Below, piece by piece: positions 37,782 to 47,697 of a DNA stretch of 64,000 nt. Below the pieces are notes generated by a model, which was not told the DNA's origin, made no database searches, and saw only the letters and a list, made by a program, of their open reading frames with translations. Position numbers and translations under genes: made by a program. Numbering within the stretch: position 1 is the stretch's first letter; each line of letters opens with the position of its first letter. This DNA is from Alteromonas aquimaris (GTDB taxonomy: Bacteria > Pseudomonadota > Gammaproteobacteria > Enterobacterales > Alteromonadaceae). Location: the NCBI RefSeq assembly GCF_026183695.1, contig NZ_JAPFRD010000002.1, positions 508,732 to 572,731 on the forward strand, read 5' to 3'.

Positions 37782-38467
37782 TGCAAGGCATTGATAAATA
37801 CGCCCACTTAAGCAAAGTGCTGGGATATAAATTTAACGACGTCTCTATGCTGGAACTGGCACTTACGCACAGAAGTGCAGCCAAATTGCACAATGAAAGG
37901 CTTGAATTTTTAGGCGATGCCGTATTGGGTATGGTCATCGGTGAAGCGCTGTTTAAAAAGTTTCCTCAGGTACCTGAAGGTAAGCTTACGCGGATGCGGT
38001 CAACACTGGTCAAGGGAGAAACGCTGGCCGAATTAGCACGAGAAGCCAAGATGGGTGATCTAATTAAATTGGGGCCTGGCGAAATGAAAAGCGGGGGTTC
38101 AAGAAGAGGTTCTATCTTGGCCGATGCCGTGGAAGCCGTATTGGGTGCGATTTACTTAGAAGCCGGGATGGAAACGGTACAGGAAGTTATTCTTAAATTA
38201 TGGCAGCAACGCATCGAGAAACTGGATCCCAATGCTCATCCCAAAGACAGTAAAACGCGTTTGCAAGAGTATCTGCAATCGCGCAAGCTACCTTTGCCTA
38301 CGTATGAAGTGATAAACATCTCTGGTAAAGACCATGCGCAGACGTTTGAGGTAGGCTGCCAGGCAGCAGGACTGGATGACCCTGTTGTCGCCCAGGGCGA
38401 AAGCAGGCGAAAAGCGGAGCAAGAGGCGGCTAAAATCACGTTAGAGAAATTGTTAAATGAGTCCTGA
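37781..38467 (+). CDS. rnc: Ribonuclease III
   Basis: The 228-residue endoribonuclease for double-stranded RNA has the signature [11 protein letters not shown] with catalytic acidic residues and a C-terminal double-stranded RNA-binding domain ([11 protein letters not shown] ... [12 protein letters not shown]). The ATG at 37781 overlaps the lepB stop; an upstream TTG at 37778 is rejected. The last 11 bases overlap era. RNase III processes rRNA and often its own operon mRNA. Confidence 0.97.
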   Translation: MQGIDKYAHLSKVLGYKFNDVSMLELALTHRSAAKLHNERLEFLGDAVLGMVIGEALFKKFPQVPEGKLTRMRSTLVKGETLAELAREAKMGDLIKLGPGEMKSGGSRRGSILADAVEAVLGAIYLEAGMETVQEVILKLWQQRIEKLDPNAHPKDSKTRLQEYLQSRKLPLPTYEVINISGKDHAQTFEVGCQAAGLDDPVVAQGESRRKAEQEAAKITLEKLLNES

Positions 38468-39368
38468 TCAAATTACCACCTATTGTGGGCTAGTGGCGAT
38501 TGTTGGGCGCCCAAACGTTGGTAAGTCCACTTTACTTAATTACTTGCTAGGGCAGAAAGTGAGTATTACCTCACGCAAGCCTCAAACCACACGTCATAGG
38601 ATTTTAGGGATCGATACTGAAGACAATTATCAAACGATATATGTCGATACACCCGGGCTTCATAATGATGAAAAGCGAGCAATAAATCGCTATATGAACC
38701 GTGCGGCCACTTCTTCTTTAGCTGAAGTAGGACTTGTACTGATGGTGGTGGAAGGTACTCGGTGGACCGATGAAGACACCATGGTACTCAAGAAGGTTCA
38801 GCAGTCGGGTTTGCCGTGTTTTCTGGTTATCAATAAAACCGACAAGGTTAAAGAAAAGTCTGAACTGATGGAGCAGCTGCAAATTCTTGCGCAAAAACAT
38901 CCATTTGACAATATTGTGCCGGTAAGCGCGAAGCTGGGTAAACAGGTTGATGTGTTGCGAGAACTAGTGCAAAAAACCTTGCCCCCCAGCGAGTTTTATT
39001 TTCCCGAAGATTATATTACCGACCGTTCAAGTCGTTTTATGGCTGCCGAAATTATTCGTGAAAAATTAATGCGTTTCACGGGTGATGAGTTGCCTTATTC
39101 TACGACCGTTGAGATCGAACAATTTAAACTGGCTGATAATGGCGTATTTCGAATAAATGGTTTAATTTTGGTGGAGCGAGAGTCGCAAAAACGCATGGTC
39201 ATTGGGAAAGGTGGCCAGCATATCAAAACGATCGGCGAACAGGCGCGTAAAGATATGGAAAACCTGTTTGAATCAAAAGTATTTCTTGAGCTGTGGGTTA
39301 AGGTTAAACAGGGGTGGGCCGACGACGAGCGAGCGCTACGTTCGTTAGGCTATGGAAACGACGACTGA
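38457..39368 (+). CDS. era: GTPase Era
   Basis: The 303-residue protein has the G1 motif [18 protein letters not shown]3 DTPGLH, G4 NKTD and a C-terminal KH domain with [19 protein letters not shown]. Era binds the 3' end of 16S rRNA and acts in 30S maturation. It overlaps rnc by 11 bases. In related genomes recO and often pdxJ follow; here pdxH follows. Confidence 0.98.
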   Translation: MSPDQITTYCGLVAIVGRPNVGKSTLLNYLLGQKVSITSRKPQTTRHRILGIDTEDNYQTIYVDTPGLHNDEKRAINRYMNRAATSSLAEVGLVLMVVEGTRWTDEDTMVLKKVQQSGLPCFLVINKTDKVKEKSELMEQLQILAQKHPFDNIVPVSAKLGKQVDVLRELVQKTLPPSEFYFPEDYITDRSSRFMAAEIIREKLMRFTGDELPYSTTVEIEQFKLADNGVFRINGLILVERESQKRMVIGKGGQHIKTIGEQARKDMENLFESKVFLELWVKVKQGWADDERALRSLGYGNDD

Positions 39369-39397
39369 TTGACCAAATTCGCTTTCTGGAGACATTC

Positions 39398-40036
39398 ATG
39401 GCAATTTCAGATATTCGGCGGCAATATCGCTTATGTACATTAGATGAGTCGCAGTTAACTGATGACCCCATTGTTTTGTTTGAGCGTTGGTTAAAGGACG
39501 TAATTGAGGCAGAAGTGCCTGACCCCACTGCTATGACCGTGGCAACGGTAGCTAAAAATGGTCAGCCTTCACAACGCATAGTATTACTAAAAGATGTGAG
39601 TGCAGAAGGGTTTGTTTTTTATACCAACTACGGCAGCAGAAAGGCCCAGGAGCTAGCCGATAACCCGAAAGTTTCGCTACATTTCCCGTGGTTTTTTATG
39701 GAAAGGCAGGTGCGTGTGAGTGGTGTCGCCCACAAAATGAGTGTGGCCGAAAACGCCCGCTACTTTCTGTCACGTCCTAAAGACAGCCAACTCGCCGCAA
39801 TAGCTTCACATCAAAGTAAGCCTATTGCGAAACGAGAACTATTGATGGCTCAATTCAGCCAATTGAAAGAAAAGTTCACTAAGGGTGAAATACCTGTACC
39901 AGATTTTTGGGGGGGCTTTCGCATAGTTCCGCACCAAATTGAGTTTTGGCAAGGCGGTGAAAATCGCCTTCATGATCGCTTTGAATATAATTTATCAGCA
40001 TCAGGTGATTGGCAAATACAACGTCTGATGCCATAA
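39398..40036 (+). CDS. pdxH: Pyridoxamine/pyridoxine 5'-phosphate oxidase
   Basis: PdxH makes pyridoxal 5'-phosphate with FMN. The 212-residue protein shows [24 protein letters not shown] (FMN and substrate contacts), [21 protein letters not shown] and a C-terminal [12 protein letters not shown] signature. The ATG at 39398 has GGAG upstream and gives the family start [11 protein letters not shown]; the longer frame from 39314 runs back into era. It feeds PLP to enzymes such as GlyA. FMN links it to ribF. Confidence 0.95.
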   Translation: MAISDIRRQYRLCTLDESQLTDDPIVLFERWLKDVIEAEVPDPTAMTVATVAKNGQPSQRIVLLKDVSAEGFVFYTNYGSRKAQELADNPKVSLHFPWFFMERQVRVSGVAHKMSVAENARYFLSRPKDSQLAAIASHQSKPIAKRELLMAQFSQLKEKFTKGEIPVPDFWGGFRIVPHQIEFWQGGENRLHDRFEYNLSASGDWQIQRLMP

Positions 40037-40046
40037 AGGACATACG

Positions 40047-40826
40047 ATGATAGATAGTCACTGTCATCTTGATTTGCCTGCATTTGAGTCCGATTTGCAT
40101 TCAGTGGTAAAACAGAGTGAGGATGCGGGGGTCAAGCGCTTCCTTGTTCCAGGTACCACACCTAAAGGCTGGAAACGCCAACTTGCCATCCGCCAGTCTT
40201 TTCCCCAATGTGATTTAGCATTTGGTCACCACCCTTATTTTCTGACAGAAATAGAAAAGGATGGGATATCCACTCTAAAACGGTGGATAAAAGCCCATCG
40301 CAGTGCCTGTATAGCGTTAGGCGAGATAGGGCTCGACGCTACAGTCAACACGCCCATGGAAACCCAACAGGCGTTATTCCTCGCTCAGCTCGAGCTTGCA
40401 CAATATTATGAGCTGCCGGTGATCCTGCATCACCGCAAAACTCATCATTTGCTGATAGAAGGATTAAAGCAGCTCAAGTTTGCCCATGGAGGCATTATTC
40501 ACGCCTTCTCGGGCAGTATGCAGGTTGCGCAACAATATATAGAAATGGGTTTTTCACTGGGTATCGGCGGTACGATCACTTACCCACGTGCACGTAAAAC
40601 GCGCCAGGCTGTTGCCGAACTATCGTTAGACCATATGGTGTTAGAAACCGATTCTCCTGATATGCCAATGCAAGGGAGGCAAGGCCAGCGCAACGCTCCC
40701 GCCTATATCGGCGATGTGGCCCAGGCATTAGCAGAACTAAAAACGACAAGTAAAGCAAAGGTTTGTGCCCAGACCACCAATAATTATCTACGTTTATTTA
40801 ACTTAGAGGGAAACGATGTAGATTGA
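40047..40826 (+). CDS. TatD-family metal-dependent hydrolase (YjjV-like)
   Basis: A 259-residue amidohydrolase-superfamily protein with metal-binding DSHCHLD, ALGEIGLDA, HHRKTHHLL, HAFSGS and a final LETDSPDMP. Such proteins are 3'-5' deoxyribonucleases or D-aminoacyl-tRNA-type hydrolases; which reaction applies here is not clear. It starts 10 bases after pdxH. Its last 43 bases overlap the end of the convergent ytjB gene, which is unusually compact. Confidence 0.9.
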   Translation: MIDSHCHLDLPAFESDLHSVVKQSEDAGVKRFLVPGTTPKGWKRQLAIRQSFPQCDLAFGHHPYFLTEIEKDGISTLKRWIKAHRSACIALGEIGLDATVNTPMETQQALFLAQLELAQYYELPVILHHRKTHHLLIEGLKQLKFAHGGIIHAFSGSMQVAQQYIEMGFSLGIGGTITYPRARKTRQAVAELSLDHMVLETDSPDMPMQGRQGQRNAPAYIGDVAQALAELKTTSKAKVCAQTTNNYLRLFNLEGNDVD

Positions 40827-41485
40827 TTATCGGGGAAGAGTCGACGTCGTAAAACCGGTCTTAACTTGTAGAAACTTCTGGCAAGATAAATACCTGCCAG
40901 CAGGGTCACTATCATCACTAAATACATCATCTCCAACCTGCGTTTTTCATAGGCTATGGATAATTCCAGTAAGCGCTCAGCGTTAAAAATAAGTCTAAGA
41001 TAACCAATAGTTTGTCCAGAATCGTTGCGAATGTCCTCTACGTGCACCATCCAGTTTTTAGCTTCGGCCACATGCTTTAAGAGATGGATATTATTCTCCT
41101 GTGCATTTAACAAAATTCCCCTAGTGTCATAAACATCAGCGTTAATGAGCGCAGGGTGATGATCAAGTGTACTTAGCATTCTGCCTAGTTCAATTATGTT
41201 TCCCTCTGCGACGGCTGGCGCCAAGAGCATGGCATATTGATGAACTAATAGGGTGCCAGTCTGGCCCGCCTCAAACTCAGCCCATTGGCGCGTATGTTGC
41301 TGGTAAAGGTAGAAAAAGTAAATAAGTAAGGTTATGACCAGGCAAAGACTAAAGGTATGGATAATTCGTTTTAGGGTTTTATAGCCACTATGTCTGACCG
41401 CGGGTAAATTACGGCGGTCTGCTGCATCTACGCTTGTTGTCAGCGTATGGCCAGGAGACGACTGCCCCGAGAGTTCCATCGTCAT
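40784..41485 (-). CDS. ytjB: YtjB/SMP-family membrane protein (AhpA-like)
   Basis: The 233-residue protein has two transmembrane segments (LCLVITLLIYFFYLY near residue 50 and MMYLVMIVTLLAGIYLARSFY near residue 190) with a periplasmic domain between them. The body and the position divergent from serB match the YtjB (Smp) family, whose function is poorly known. The C-terminal tail is basic. It overlaps the convergent TatD gene by 43 bases. Family assignment rests mainly on gene order and topology. Confidence 0.75.
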   Translation of the reverse strand: MTMELSGQSSPGHTLTTSVDAADRRNLPAVRHSGYKTLKRIIHTFSLCLVITLLIYFFYLYQQHTRQWAEFEAGQTGTLLVHQYAMLLAPAVAEGNIIELGRMLSTLDHHPALINADVYDTRGILLNAQENNIHLLKHVAEAKNWMVHVEDIRNDSGQTIGYLRLIFNAERLLELSIAYEKRRLEMMYLVMIVTLLAGIYLARSFYKLRPVLRRRLFPDNQSTSFPSKLNKRR

Positions 41486-41623
41486 ATCAACAGTTGCTCA
41501 CTAAGAACGAAATTAACTGGCATATTACAATTAAATTAACAGTAATTACCAGTTGTGAGTTTTCTGACGCTTCAGCTTTAGGTAGGATGATAGTTCAGTG
41601 AATCCAAGTCAAAAGGTTAGACG

Positions 41624-42619
41624 TTGTCCCTTAATCAGCATAGCTATGCATCGCTCTTAACGCTAAAACACACCTTTAATAAAGGCTGGACGTTTGGAAA
41701 TTCGTCTACTGATATTCAAAGTCTTTCTCATCAGGAAGGTGAGAGTGAAACGCTCACGATAATTGGGCAAGCGTTAACTCTCAATGTATTGTTCAGTGTT
41801 CAGGACACTCTATCTGCTGTTCTTGACATTAAATCGTTTCAATTTCACCCACTTTCGGAACGATTTGGTGACTGCGTAGTGGTGGCCAAGGTGGTATTGC
41901 ACAAGTCAGAAAAACTCTCTGAGTTACTAGCGGATGTGGCGAAAGCCCACCATATTGAAATAGCGTTACAGCGCCAGCAGCCTAAGCTGGGAGAGCCTGG
42001 ATTATTAGTGATGGATATGGACAGCACGGTAATTCAGATCGAGTGCATTGATGAGATTGCAAAGCTGGCAGGGGTAGGGGAAAAAGTTTCAGCGGTTACC
42101 GAGCTAGCGATGCGTGGAGAACTTGATTTTAAACAGTCACTCGTTGCTCGGGTAGCATGTCTTGAAGGCGTGGAAGAATGCAAACTTGAATCGATCCGCA
42201 ATGCAATACCGCTAATGCCAGGGTTGAGCAGCCTTGTCCATGTTTTAAAAGCGAACCAATGGAACATTGTAATCGCATCCGGTGGTTTCACTTATTTTGC
42301 CGAGCACCTGCGAGACCGCCTGGGGCTTGATGCTGTCAAAGCCAACATACTAGGCAGTGAACGCGCACGGTTAACCGGTAAAGTGAGCGGGGCGATCGTC
42401 GATGCGGAGTCTAAGGCTCAGGCTGTCTTTGACTATGCAACGCAATGGAATATTAAAGACACGCAAACGGTGGCGATGGGAGATGGTGCCAACGATCTGC
42501 TCATGATGCAAGCTGCGGCGTTAGGGGTGGCATTTCATGCTAAGCCAATCGTGCAGCAACAGGCTGATGTGGCAATTCGATTCGGCGGCCTACATACGGC
42601 ATTGTATTTCTTGGCATAG
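41624..42619 (+). CDS. serB: Phosphoserine phosphatase
   Basis: SerB removes phosphate in the last step of serine synthesis; serine is used by GlyA. HAD motifs are intact: nucleophile Asp131 in VMDMDSTVIQIECIDEIA, IASGGFTYFAE, and GDGANDLLMM. The N-terminal 110 residues are the usual regulatory extension. The start is TTG at 41624: an in-frame TAG lies two codons upstream and AAGGTT provides a ribosome binding site, so no other start is plausible without losing the N-terminal domain. Confidence 0.95.
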   Translation: MSLNQHSYASLLTLKHTFNKGWTFGNSSTDIQSLSHQEGESETLTIIGQALTLNVLFSVQDTLSAVLDIKSFQFHPLSERFGDCVVVAKVVLHKSEKLSELLADVAKAHHIEIALQRQQPKLGEPGLLVMDMDSTVIQIECIDEIAKLAGVGEKVSAVTELAMRGELDFKQSLVARVACLEGVEECKLESIRNAIPLMPGLSSLVHVLKANQWNIVIASGGFTYFAEHLRDRLGLDAVKANILGSERARLTGKVSGAIVDAESKAQAVFDYATQWNIKDTQTVAMGDGANDLLMMQAAALGVAFHAKPIVQQQADVAIRFGGLHTALYFLA

Positions 42620-42826
42620 CCATTCTACGAGGAAGTTAGTACTGGTGATGACGTACCATTTATACGTGCATCAAAAGCGATAAATGGCCAAAGTGAATGA
42701 AAGCCTCGCTGAGCAAACCTTATTGGTTAGTTCGCCCAGCCTATTAACCGGTATACATTTTATCTAAAGGTTACGCCCTACCATATTTGGCAATACTCGC
42801 AGCCAGAGTTCCTACATGATTGTGAG

Positions 42827-45373
42827 CTACTCTTGAGAACGCTCTGAGTTGAGCAGCGTTTTGATTCCACCTGCTTGCATTTTAAATGGCTGCGTCAATT
42901 CTCGATTTCGTTGTATCTCCTTAGACTCAACGTTGTAGCGCATTAAAACTTCATCAGTAATGTCAACTAAATGAGAACAGGCGACAATACTCCACATCTT
43001 TTCTTCCAGCTCTTTTGCACGGTGGAGAGCGTAAACGCTGACGTAATTAAATTCAGATTGCAGCATTTCCATGTCAGGTTTGCCGGTAGTGACCAGCATA
43101 ACGTTTATCGCAATAAATTGCCCTCGGTTCAGCGCTTCATGAACAAATTTTTCTTTCATTTCTTCGGAGACAAAGCGGTTGTCAAAACGAGGAATAATCG
43201 CCATACGGCTTTCTTTGTGCGATGAATCAAAGGCGATAAAAAGCTCTCGTCGAATAGGCTTATTTTCTACTTTAACCTGCTTTATTCCATGTTGTACGAA
43301 GGGCGAGTCAAGTTTGCGTTCCCGGAACATAAACTCAAGGTTGACTTTACCCTGTTCGGCAAAGTGACATGCTAGCTGCGTAATTCGATCATCCTGATGC
43401 CCAATAATCGCTGCTTCCGGTTCGTAACGTACACCTTCTTTACTTAGTACAAATGCGAGTGAAGGTGCATTGCGCGCATTAATACAGCGTAACGCATGCC
43501 CGATTCCTGGCACTTCTTCTTCTTCAGGATAGCTTTGCAACGACGCTCGATTACCTTTTATCAGCTCTTCGAAAAACGCTCGAGCGCCTTGGCCTGGCTC
43601 CCCGGGAACGGCCTTCAAATGAATAATGTTTTTCTCAGAATTGTAGTGTACAACCTGGTATTGCAACGCCATCACATTATGTTTGGCTGTCATTTCCTGT
43701 AGTTTTGGAAAACCAATTTCCACATGATGATCAATTTCGCCGTTGAATTCGTCGTTAAGCTCAATTCGTAACCCGTGTACGGATATGTCTTCACTCACTC
43801 CTAAAATTTGCTGATCATCAATTTTGCTGCGTAAACGAATGTTTGAGCGTAATAGATACCTTGATTCTAAGCGTTGTTCGTGAAAACGGTATCTAAATGC
43901 TTTAATTTCAGCCAAGGGCTTATTTCGTGCGTGGCCAAACACGCGCAAATGGCCCAAGCTGTTACGATTAAATTTATATTTGTTGTAAACCTGCTGACCA
44001 TCCTCTGACGTCACATCTGAAATATGGACAATGTAACGAAGGTTCTTTAAGCGAGACATCAAACGGGCTGACGGCGGATTGTTCTGTTTTTTAATCTTTG
44101 TACCCACGCTATCGGGGATAGACAAAGGAGCATGGGCCTGATCAGGTGACATATCGCATAATGAAAGCTTGAAGACCCGCCAACTGGCTTTGCGTGAACC
44201 AAAACCTAAAAATGCATTTTTAAGCACATCCTTTGCTGCTAACTCACTAGGCGAAGCCGAGTAATAATAGACTTTATCGTTTTGAAGATGAGTGAAGCTG
44301 TAGACAAATATTTCACGCTGATTTTTGGGTTTTTTCAACAGCGCTTCCAATCTACTGCTATTGATCAGAAATCCAATTTTAACTTCACCCTGTTCATCAC
44401 TCCAGTAATCGATTATTTCGCGATTCACTTCATTGAGCATGGCAAAGCGGGGAATGATCCTGTTTTCGATAACATCAAGAAAGATAGGCAACGCAGGGCT
44501 GCGGGGAGAAAAGTACTGCTCTAATGACTTATTCTGTACGGCCTCAATAGTATTGCTTAAATTGACCTTATAGCGCCTTTTATTACCATGTATAAAGTTT
44601 TCTAGAAACTTATCAAAGGAGGCATTGGGGAACTCTTTGGCTCGGCGTAACGCAATATACAAATTGTCTTTCTTACGCACGGAAGTGAGTACGTTATAAA
44701 CAATCCCATTCTTTTTATCCAACGCGAACTCTTCCTCGAGACCGCGAAAATGCACCGAGACACGATCGCCCTTGTTCAACTTGGCATCTTTGTTTAATTT
44801 TACCCGGATACCATCCGTAGAAATATCCACACTATTGCCGCGGTAATGGGTAAAGTCTTCGGTAACGACTTCCACAGCCACCGCATAATTCATTCGCTCG
44901 TGCTGCCGCTGTGCGTAGGTAAGTAAGTTAACTACTGGGACATTATAGCGCTCCATTGACGAAGCAAGTCTGTTTTCACTGTCATTAGATGCGGTAGCAA
45001 TCTCACCTGATTCGGCCCGCTCCCGCATGACCTTAAAGTTATTATCAGTATGTTGAACGGCTTCGTAAACACCAAAACAATAATCACCAAACACCCTTAA
45101 CTGGCGTTCGAAAGTTTCGATGGCAATATCATCAAGGTAATGTTTTATTCCACCATGCTCATATAATTGACACTCTCCGGAGACCTGGCCTCTTAAGTCA
45201 ATTGAACGCACGCACTTTCTTGCCAGTCTTTTCAGCTCCATCTTGATGATGAACCGCTTCTCACGTGGAAGCGATGCTGTAAGCTCCTGCAAAACTTGAT
45301 CGAATTGAGGGTTATTTACCATCGGTTTAAGTTGTTCAATTATATCAGCGTATTGCTGGAGGTCCTGACTCAT
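42827..45373 (-). CDS. Large protein with two PilZ domains
   Basis: An 848-residue cytoplasmic protein without signal peptide. Two PilZ domains can be seen, each with both c-di-GMP-binding motifs: R156QHER with DISTDG (183-188), and R505YLLR with DISVHG (529-534). The rest is predicted alpha/beta without a motif I know; the region 265-440 could be a degenerate third domain. PilZ proteins bind cyclic di-GMP and alter motility, polysaccharide or pilus function. It lies between serB (convergent) and radA (divergent). Its partner process is unknown. Confidence 0.85.
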   Translation of the reverse strand: MSQDLQQYADIIEQLKPMVNNPQFDQVLQELTASLPREKRFIIKMELKRLARKCVRSIDLRGQVSGECQLYEHGGIKHYLDDIAIETFERQLRVFGDYCFGVYEAVQHTDNNFKVMRERAESGEIATASNDSENRLASSMERYNVPVVNLLTYAQRQHERMNYAVAVEVVTEDFTHYRGNSVDISTDGIRVKLNKDAKLNKGDRVSVHFRGLEEEFALDKKNGIVYNVLTSVRKKDNLYIALRRAKEFPNASFDKFLENFIHGNKRRYKVNLSNTIEAVQNKSLEQYFSPRSPALPIFLDVIENRIIPRFAMLNEVNREIIDYWSDEQGEVKIGFLINSSRLEALLKKPKNQREIFVYSFTHLQNDKVYYYSASPSELAAKDVLKNAFLGFGSRKASWRVFKLSLCDMSPDQAHAPLSIPDSVGTKIKKQNNPPSARLMSRLKNLRYIVHISDVTSEDGQQVYNKYKFNRNSLGHLRVFGHARNKPLAEIKAFRYRFHEQRLESRYLLRSNIRLRSKIDDQQILGVSEDISVHGLRIELNDEFNGEIDHHVEIGFPKLQEMTAKHNVMALQYQVVHYNSEKNIIHLKAVPGEPGQGARAFFEELIKGNRASLQSYPEEEEVPGIGHALRCINARNAPSLAFVLSKEGVRYEPEAAIIGHQDDRITQLACHFAEQGKVNLEFMFRERKLDSPFVQHGIKQVKVENKPIRRELFIAFDSSHKESRMAIIPRFDNRFVSEEMKEKFVHEALNRGQFIAINVMLVTTGKPDMEMLQSEFNYVSVYALHRAKELEEKMWSIVACSHLVDITDEVLMRYNVESKEIQRNRELTQPFKMQAGGIKTLLNSERSQE

Positions 45374-45564
45374 AGAATGACGCGCACTTATGTAATTCTT
45401 ATAAAAGATAATTTTTTATCGGCAATGCAGCTAAATGGTTGATATTTATTTGCAAATTTCAGGTAAAAACAACCCACACATTAACTGTCTATCAAGCGGC
45501 CAGTATACACCGATAATCCTAGGCGTGTAGAATACTCTGAAATTTAGCAACAGAAAACCTGTTT

Positions 45565-46932
45565 ATGGCAAAACGTAAAACTGCTTACGTATGTACCGAG
45601 TGTGGTGCAGAGTTTCCTCGTTGGCAAGGGCAATGCAATGAATGCAAGGCGTGGAATACCATCAGCGAATTTGTGGTCAGCGCAAACAAAACCGCATCTC
45701 GCGATGCCACCATGGGCTACGCAGGTCAGACACAAGCCAAAGTGGAGTTACTCAACACAATCGATCTGGAAGCGCTGCCGCGGTTTGCATCCGGTTTTCG
45801 TGAATTAGATCGTGTGCTCGGTGGAGGTATCGTGCCAGGCTCAGCGATGTTGATCGGTGGCTCTCCCGGAGCGGGCAAAAGTACCTTACTGTTGCAGGTT
45901 ATGTGTCATCTGGCGAAACAGAAAAATGCACTTTACGTTACAGGTGAAGAATCGCTACAGCAAGTGGCAATGCGTGCCAAACGCCTGGGTTTGCCAGATG
46001 ATAAATTGTTGATGTTGGCAGAGACCAATGTTGAAACCATATGTGACCTCGCGAACGCGTATAACCCCGCCATAATGGTTATCGACTCTATACAGGTGAT
46101 GCACGTTAGTGATGTACAATCTGCGCCAGGTAGCGTTTCTCAAGTTAGAGAATCAGCAGCCTACCTGACCCGTTTTGCTAAACAGCACCATATTGCCATG
46201 TTTATTGTTGGGCATGTGACGAAGGATGGAAATCTGGCCGGCCCTAAGGTGTTAGAGCACTGCATTGACTGTTCGATGATGCTTGAAGGCGAAAGTGACG
46301 GGCGCTTTCGGACGTTACGCAGTCACAAAAACCGCTTTGGTGCAGTTAACGAATTAGGCGTATTCGGCATGACTGAAAAAGGGTTGAAGGAAGTGAGTAA
46401 CCCTTCTGCCATATTTTTGAGCCGGGGTGAAAATCAATCCCCTGGATCCAGTGTGATGGTTGTGTGGGAAGGCACGCGGCCGTTGCTGGTCGAAATTCAG
46501 GCGTTGGTCGATTATTCGCAAATGGCAAACCCTCGACGTGTTGCAGTAGGGTTAGAACAGAATAGATTGTCAATGTTACTTGCCGTTTTACATCGTCACG
46601 GGGATGTTCAGATGAATGACCAGGATGTTTTTGTAAACGTAGTGGGCGGTGTGAAAGTGGCTGAAACCAGCGCTGATCTTGCTTTATTACTAGCCATTAT
46701 TTCCAGTTTTCGGAATCGCGCCCTGCCACGCGATATGATAATTTTCGGTGAGGTTGGGTTAGCGGGGGAAATACGCCCTGTGCCAAATGGAACTGAAAGA
46801 ATAAGCGAAGCGGCCAAACATGGTTTTAAACGGGCGATCGTGCCTAAAGCTAATGCCCCCAAACAACCCATCAGTGGCATGAATGTTATCGCTGCCGCCC
46901 AATTAACCGATGCGTTAGAAGCGATCTTATAA
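45565..46932 (+). CDS. radA: DNA repair protein RadA
   Basis: The 455-residue protein has an N-terminal zinc finger (CTECGAEFPRWQGQCNEC), a RecA-like ATPase with Walker A GGSPGAGKSTLL and the RadA motif KNRFG, and a C-terminal Lon-protease-like domain. RadA promotes branch migration of recombination intermediates. It is near serB, as in E. coli, but separated by the PilZ gene. It is flanked on both sides by PilZ-domain genes on the other strand. Confidence 0.97.
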   Translation: MAKRKTAYVCTECGAEFPRWQGQCNECKAWNTISEFVVSANKTASRDATMGYAGQTQAKVELLNTIDLEALPRFASGFRELDRVLGGGIVPGSAMLIGGSPGAGKSTLLLQVMCHLAKQKNALYVTGEESLQQVAMRAKRLGLPDDKLLMLAETNVETICDLANAYNPAIMVIDSIQVMHVSDVQSAPGSVSQVRESAAYLTRFAKQHHIAMFIVGHVTKDGNLAGPKVLEHCIDCSMMLEGESDGRFRTLRSHKNRFGAVNELGVFGMTEKGLKEVSNPSAIFLSRGENQSPGSSVMVVWEGTRPLLVEIQALVDYSQMANPRRVAVGLEQNRLSMLLAVLHRHGDVQMNDQDVFVNVVGGVKVAETSADLALLLAIISSFRNRALPRDMIIFGEVGLAGEIRPVPNGTERISEAAKHGFKRAIVPKANAPKQPISGMNVIAAAQLTDALEAIL

Positions 46933-46937
46933 GCGGG

Positions 46938-47345
46938 CTAAGCAGACTTGGCTAAGATGCCATCAATTAATGCGTTTAAGTCCTGGTCACTAAGACGGTT
47001 GTCACCACTATTTAACTGAATTAACCGTCTGAGTACCACTAAGTCTTCAATGTCAATATGATCGACTTTACACCCTATCAAGGTGTCTTCAATTCGAGGG
47101 TGGTTTAGCCGGTAGAGTTGTTGCAATCGGGCTGTAATTGTCGGGCTGTCAGCGTTAGCTTGAAATTCGATAACGTAGGGTTCATGGCTGTCAAATGGTA
47201 AGGCTTCCACTGTTCGCTCGTTTACTTTTAAGCGTAATCCTTGTAGTGAAATATCCATCACTTCAACAGGTATACTGATATCCTGGTGACTAAGAGTACC
47301 AGAAGCACCGAGGGTGATTCGTTGATATTGACGTTTATCTGTCAT
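46938..47345 (-). CDS. Single PilZ-domain protein
   Basis: At 135 residues this is essentially one PilZ domain: R5QYQR (RxxxR) followed by DISLQGLRL (DxSxxG), both c-di-GMP-binding motifs intact. A short helical C-terminus ends the protein. It is convergent with radA, five bases apart. A role as an adapter that responds to cyclic di-GMP is inferred from the domain. The target is unknown. Confidence 0.85.
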   Translation of the reverse strand: MTDKRQYQRITLGASGTLSHQDISIPVEVMDISLQGLRLKVNERTVEALPFDSHEPYVIEFQANADSPTITARLQQLYRLNHPRIEDTLIGCKVDHIDIEDLVVLRRLIQLNSGDNRLSDQDLNALIDGILAKSA

Positions 47346-47476
47346 ATTTTTTGCCCAAACTTACATTACCTCACCTTTGTATTATAACCGGTGATGAAAA
47401 ATCAACCTATTTGCACAATCAACCGTATTTATACCATATATGGTATTATTATTATCTTTGTGAGAATGGAGTCGTT

Positions 47477-47644
47477 ATGAATTCAGATAAGCGGTCACCA
47501 ACAGCACCTGAAGAAGAGCATGATATTCTGTCAGATCAAGATGCGGAGGCATCCAGCCCTGAGGATTCATCGGTGTGCGGGGAAGAAGATCCTGGGGTGG
47601 CGTTAGAAGAAATGGTCAGACATCAAACGTCTGGTAATGAATAA
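47477..47644 (+). CDS. Small acidic protein of unknown function (55 aa)
   Basis: An ORF of 55 codons starting MNSDKRSPTAPEEEHDIL. It has TGGAG at a good distance before the ATG at 47477 and a perfect terminator directly after the stop, both arguing that it is real. About a quarter of residues are Asp or Glu; there is one cysteine and no hydrophobic segment, so it is likely disordered and cytoplasmic. It has no recognised homologue in my memory. A longer in-frame reading from 47351 lacks support. Confidence 0.55.
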   Translation: MNSDKRSPTAPEEEHDILSDQDAEASSPEDSSVCGEEDPGVALEEMVRHQTSGNE

Positions 47645-47678
47645 AAAAGTGCCGGGTTCAATGTTACCCGGCACTTTT
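47645..47678. terminator. Bidirectional terminator between the small acidic ORF and ettA
   Basis: AAAAGTGCCGGGT and ACCCGGCACTTTT are a perfect 13-bp inverted repeat with an 8-base loop and T-runs on both strands, between two convergent genes. Confidence 0.92.
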
Positions 47679-47697
47679 CTTCTTTAATCAATGAAAA

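Noticed and set aside
42684..42767. 27-codon frame between serB and the large PilZ gene
   Set aside because: No ribosome binding site and no recognisable sequence; too short to support.
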